DNA of 8,252 nucleotides. Source: Betaproteobacteria bacterium (GTDB taxonomy: Bacteria > Pseudomonadota > Gammaproteobacteria > Burkholderiales > UBA9220). A program made the position numbers and the translations under genes. The stretch is taken from assembly GCA_003519965.1 (NCBI GenBank), contig DOVS01000012.1, positions 1 through 8,252 of the forward strand, written 5' to 3'. The notes beneath the pieces were generated by a model. It was given only the letters and a program-made list of their open reading frames with translations. It did not search any database and was not told the DNA's origin. Numbering within the stretch: position 1 is the first letter of the stretch; each line of letters begins with the position of its first letter. This document shows positions 6,847 through 8,252 of the stretch, in pieces.

Positions 6847-6937
6847 TAAACCTAGGCAACTTAACCAAGGCCGGCGCCCTACCCTGGACTTCAGGCGGCT
6901 CACCAAGCTTGAATTAGTTAACGGCCGCCTAGGTTAA
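6847..6937. repeat. 11-bp inverted repeat flanking the fliC leader
   Basis: TAAACCTAGGC at 6847-6857 and GCCTAGGTTAA at 6927-6937 are inverted copies matching at 10 of 11 positions, separated by 69 bp. Each is centred on the palindrome CCTAGG. The distal copy overlaps the stop codon of the TPR-glycosyltransferase gene. They might be operator half-sites around the fliC promoter or arms of a long RNA stem; no function is shown. Confidence 0.4.
6893..6930 (-). terminator. Possible hairpin after the TPR-glycosyltransferase gene
   Basis: AGGCGGC (6893-6899, plus strand) pairs with GCCGCCT (6924-6930) across a 24-base loop, starting three bases past the stop codon at 6934-6936. No T-run follows, and the loop is long, so termination would be weak. 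It could limit read-through into fliC. Confidence 0.3.
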
Positions 6938-8252
6938 AACTTTAGCGAAGAAAGCAATCTTTTTAACGCCGGCGCCACTTGCGCGAAAACCGGCGCCCAA
7001 TCTCCCGCCTGCGGCTGCCGGAAGAGCCGCATCGACGGATACCACGGGCTATCTTCCCGCGCCAAAAACCAGCGCCAGTCGGGGACGAACGATAATAAGC
7101 ACCAGGTGGGTTTTCCCATTGCCCCCGCGAGATGCGCCACCGCGGTATCCACAGTAATCACCAGATCCAAGTTGGCGACAACCGCGGCGGTATCGGCGAA
7201 GTCGGTCAGTTCGCCGCCCAAATCCAGGAGATTGCCGGCTGACGGCCATTCAGCCAAGCGGCGGGAGGCGCCGGCGTCCTTTTGCAAACTGACAAACAAC
7301 GTGTTGGGAAACTGAAACAATGGAGAAAACCACTGAAGTTCGCACGAGCGGTAACGAATGCGCCGGTTATGCACATTGGACGCCCAAACAAAACCGATTT
7401 TGAATTGGCCATCGCCGCCTAGCCTGGCGCGCCATTGCGCTGCCAGCGCCGGATCGGCCTCGATATAGGGGACGGCCGCCGGAATCGAGGCGGCGTCGGT
7501 GCGAAATATCCCCGGCAAGCTCAATAAGGTGGTCTGGTAGTCGGCCGGCGCCGCCTCGCCGCTTTCGGCTAATTGGTCGATGCCGGGGTAGCTGCGCAAT
7601 AACCGCATCAGCTCGGGGCGGCATGCGAAGATAACCCTGCCGCCCGTTGCCTGTATTTTCGGCAGATAACGGATAAACTGCAACGCATCGCCGAAACCCT
7701 GCTCTGCCTTGACCCAAATGCTTTTCCCCGCCAGCGGCTCGCCGTTCCAGCGCGGCGGCGGCGCGGAATGCGCCATGCCGGGCATGCGTAAGCGCCATTC
7801 GTATTCCGCCCAGCCTTCGGCGAATTCCCCGCACAGCAGTAAGGTAATCGCTAGATTAACGTGCCCCTCGGCAAATTCCGGCGCCAAGGCCAGCGCCTGG
7901 CGGTAGGCCTCCACCGCCTGCGCATAATGGCCTTGCTGATAGAACGCCACGCCAAGGTTATGATGGGCGCCGGCGAAATCGGGCTTAGCCGTTATTGCCT
8001 GGCGATAATACCCGGCAGCGGCGTCCAGTTCGCCGAGTTCCCGCAGCGCGTTGCCGAGATTATAGCAGGTATAGACATTCCCCGGCTCCAAGCGCAGCGC
8101 TTCCATATAATGCGCAATCGCCTCATCGGGCTTACCTAGGTTTAATAAGGCGGTGCCTAGGTTGATCCGCGCGGGCATGTAGTCCGGGTTAATCTGTAAT
8201 GCGCCGCGATAATGGGCGGCGGCTTCTTCGAAACGGCCCGTGTCGGCCAGCA
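6934..8252 (-). CDS. TPR-repeat protein with glycosyltransferase-like C-terminal domain, N-terminus cut by window edge
   Basis: The frame is open to the window end, with 438 visible residues; the ATG at 8178 is internal, since TPR sequence (GRFEEAAAHYRGALQINPDY) continues upstream of it. About four to five TPR units fill visible residues 5-155 (INLGTALLNLGKPDEAIAHY, YNLGNALRELGELDAAAGYY, HNLGVAFYQQGHYAQAVEAY). A GT-B-like domain of the TPR/glycosyltransferase-9-like type follows from about 165: WVKAEQGFGDALQFIRYLP, then IGFVWASN, LDLVITVDTAVAHLAGAMGK, PDWRWFLAREDSPWYPSMRL and FRQ. In such proteins the TPRs hold the protein acceptor and the C-terminal domain is taken to bind a nucleotide sugar. 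Placement directly before fliC suggests a flagellin O-glycosyltransferase acting in the cytoplasm before export, but substrate and sugar are inferred. The region after VWASN reads NVHNRRIRYRS, where related proteins usually carry a Gly and an Asn-Asp-Arg stretch. Confidence 0.88.
   Translation of the reverse strand, partial: LADTGRFEEAAAHYRGALQINPDYMPARINLGTALLNLGKPDEAIAHYMEALRLEPGNVYTCYNLGNALRELGELDAAAGYYRQAITAKPDFAGAHHNLGVAFYQQGHYAQAVEAYRQALALAPEFAEGHVNLAITLLLCGEFAEGWAEYEWRLRMPGMAHSAPPPRWNGEPLAGKSIWVKAEQGFGDALQFIRYLPKIQATGGRVIFACRPELMRLLRSYPGIDQLAESGEAAPADYQTTLLSLPGIFRTDAASIPAAVPYIEADPALAAQWRARLGGDGQFKIGFVWASNVHNRRIRYRSCELQWFSPLFQFPNTLFVSLQKDAGASRRLAEWPSAGNLLDLGGELTDFADTAAVVANLDLVITVDTAVAHLAGAMGKPTWCLLSFVPDWRWFLAREDSPWYPSMRLFRQPQAGDWAPVFAQVAPALKRLLSSLKF

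Overview
The window is a late flagellar (filament) gene cluster, with every credible gene on the minus strand, so genes are transcribed from high to low coordinates. In transcription order: a TPR protein with a glycosyltransferase-like C-terminal domain (6934-8252, N-terminus beyond the window), flagellin fliC (5396-6823), flaG (4740-5213), the filament cap fliD (2688-4712), the export chaperones fliS (2180-2653) and fliT (1840-2193), a small Pro/Arg-rich protein of unknown function (1589-1825), a membrane-anchored DUF2802 protein (1026-1415), and a FliK-like hook-length-control protein (1-1036, C-terminus beyond the window). I see no RNA genes, insertion sequences, CRISPR arrays or phage genes.

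The order fliC-flaG-fliD-fliS-fliT, together with DUF2802 and this FliK type, points to a polar-flagellate gamma- or betaproteobacterium of moderately high GC. A gammaproteobacterial methanotroph-like lineage is my best guess, but that is inference from overall protein flavour and low confidence.

Layout. The TPR-glycosyltransferase gene ends 110 bp before fliC. That gap holds a GC-rich hairpin and an 11-bp near-perfect inverted repeat. fliC has a strong Shine-Dalgarno site and is followed 20 bp after its stop by a strong hairpin, probably a terminator or 3' stabiliser that separates abundant flagellin mRNA from the rest. flaG starts after a 182-bp gap, so it may have its own promoter. flaG, fliD, fliS and fliT are tightly packed (27 bp, 34 bp, then a 14-bp overlap), as in one operon. 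The small protein follows fliT after 14 bp. A 173-bp gap with a weak sigma-70-like promoter precedes the DUF2802 gene, which overlaps the FliK-like gene by 11 bp.

How the genes fit together. FliC is the filament subunit and FliD the tip cap under which it polymerises. FliS and FliT are cytoplasmic chaperones expected to hold FliC and FliD for type III export. FlaG is associated with filament length. The TPR-glycosyltransferase is a candidate for O-glycosylating the Ser/Thr-rich surface domain of flagellin. The FliK-like protein would act in hook-length control or substrate switching. This is mostly a known system; the least explained parts are the 78-residue protein, the membrane-anchored DUF2802 protein, and the duplicated module inside a long FliD.
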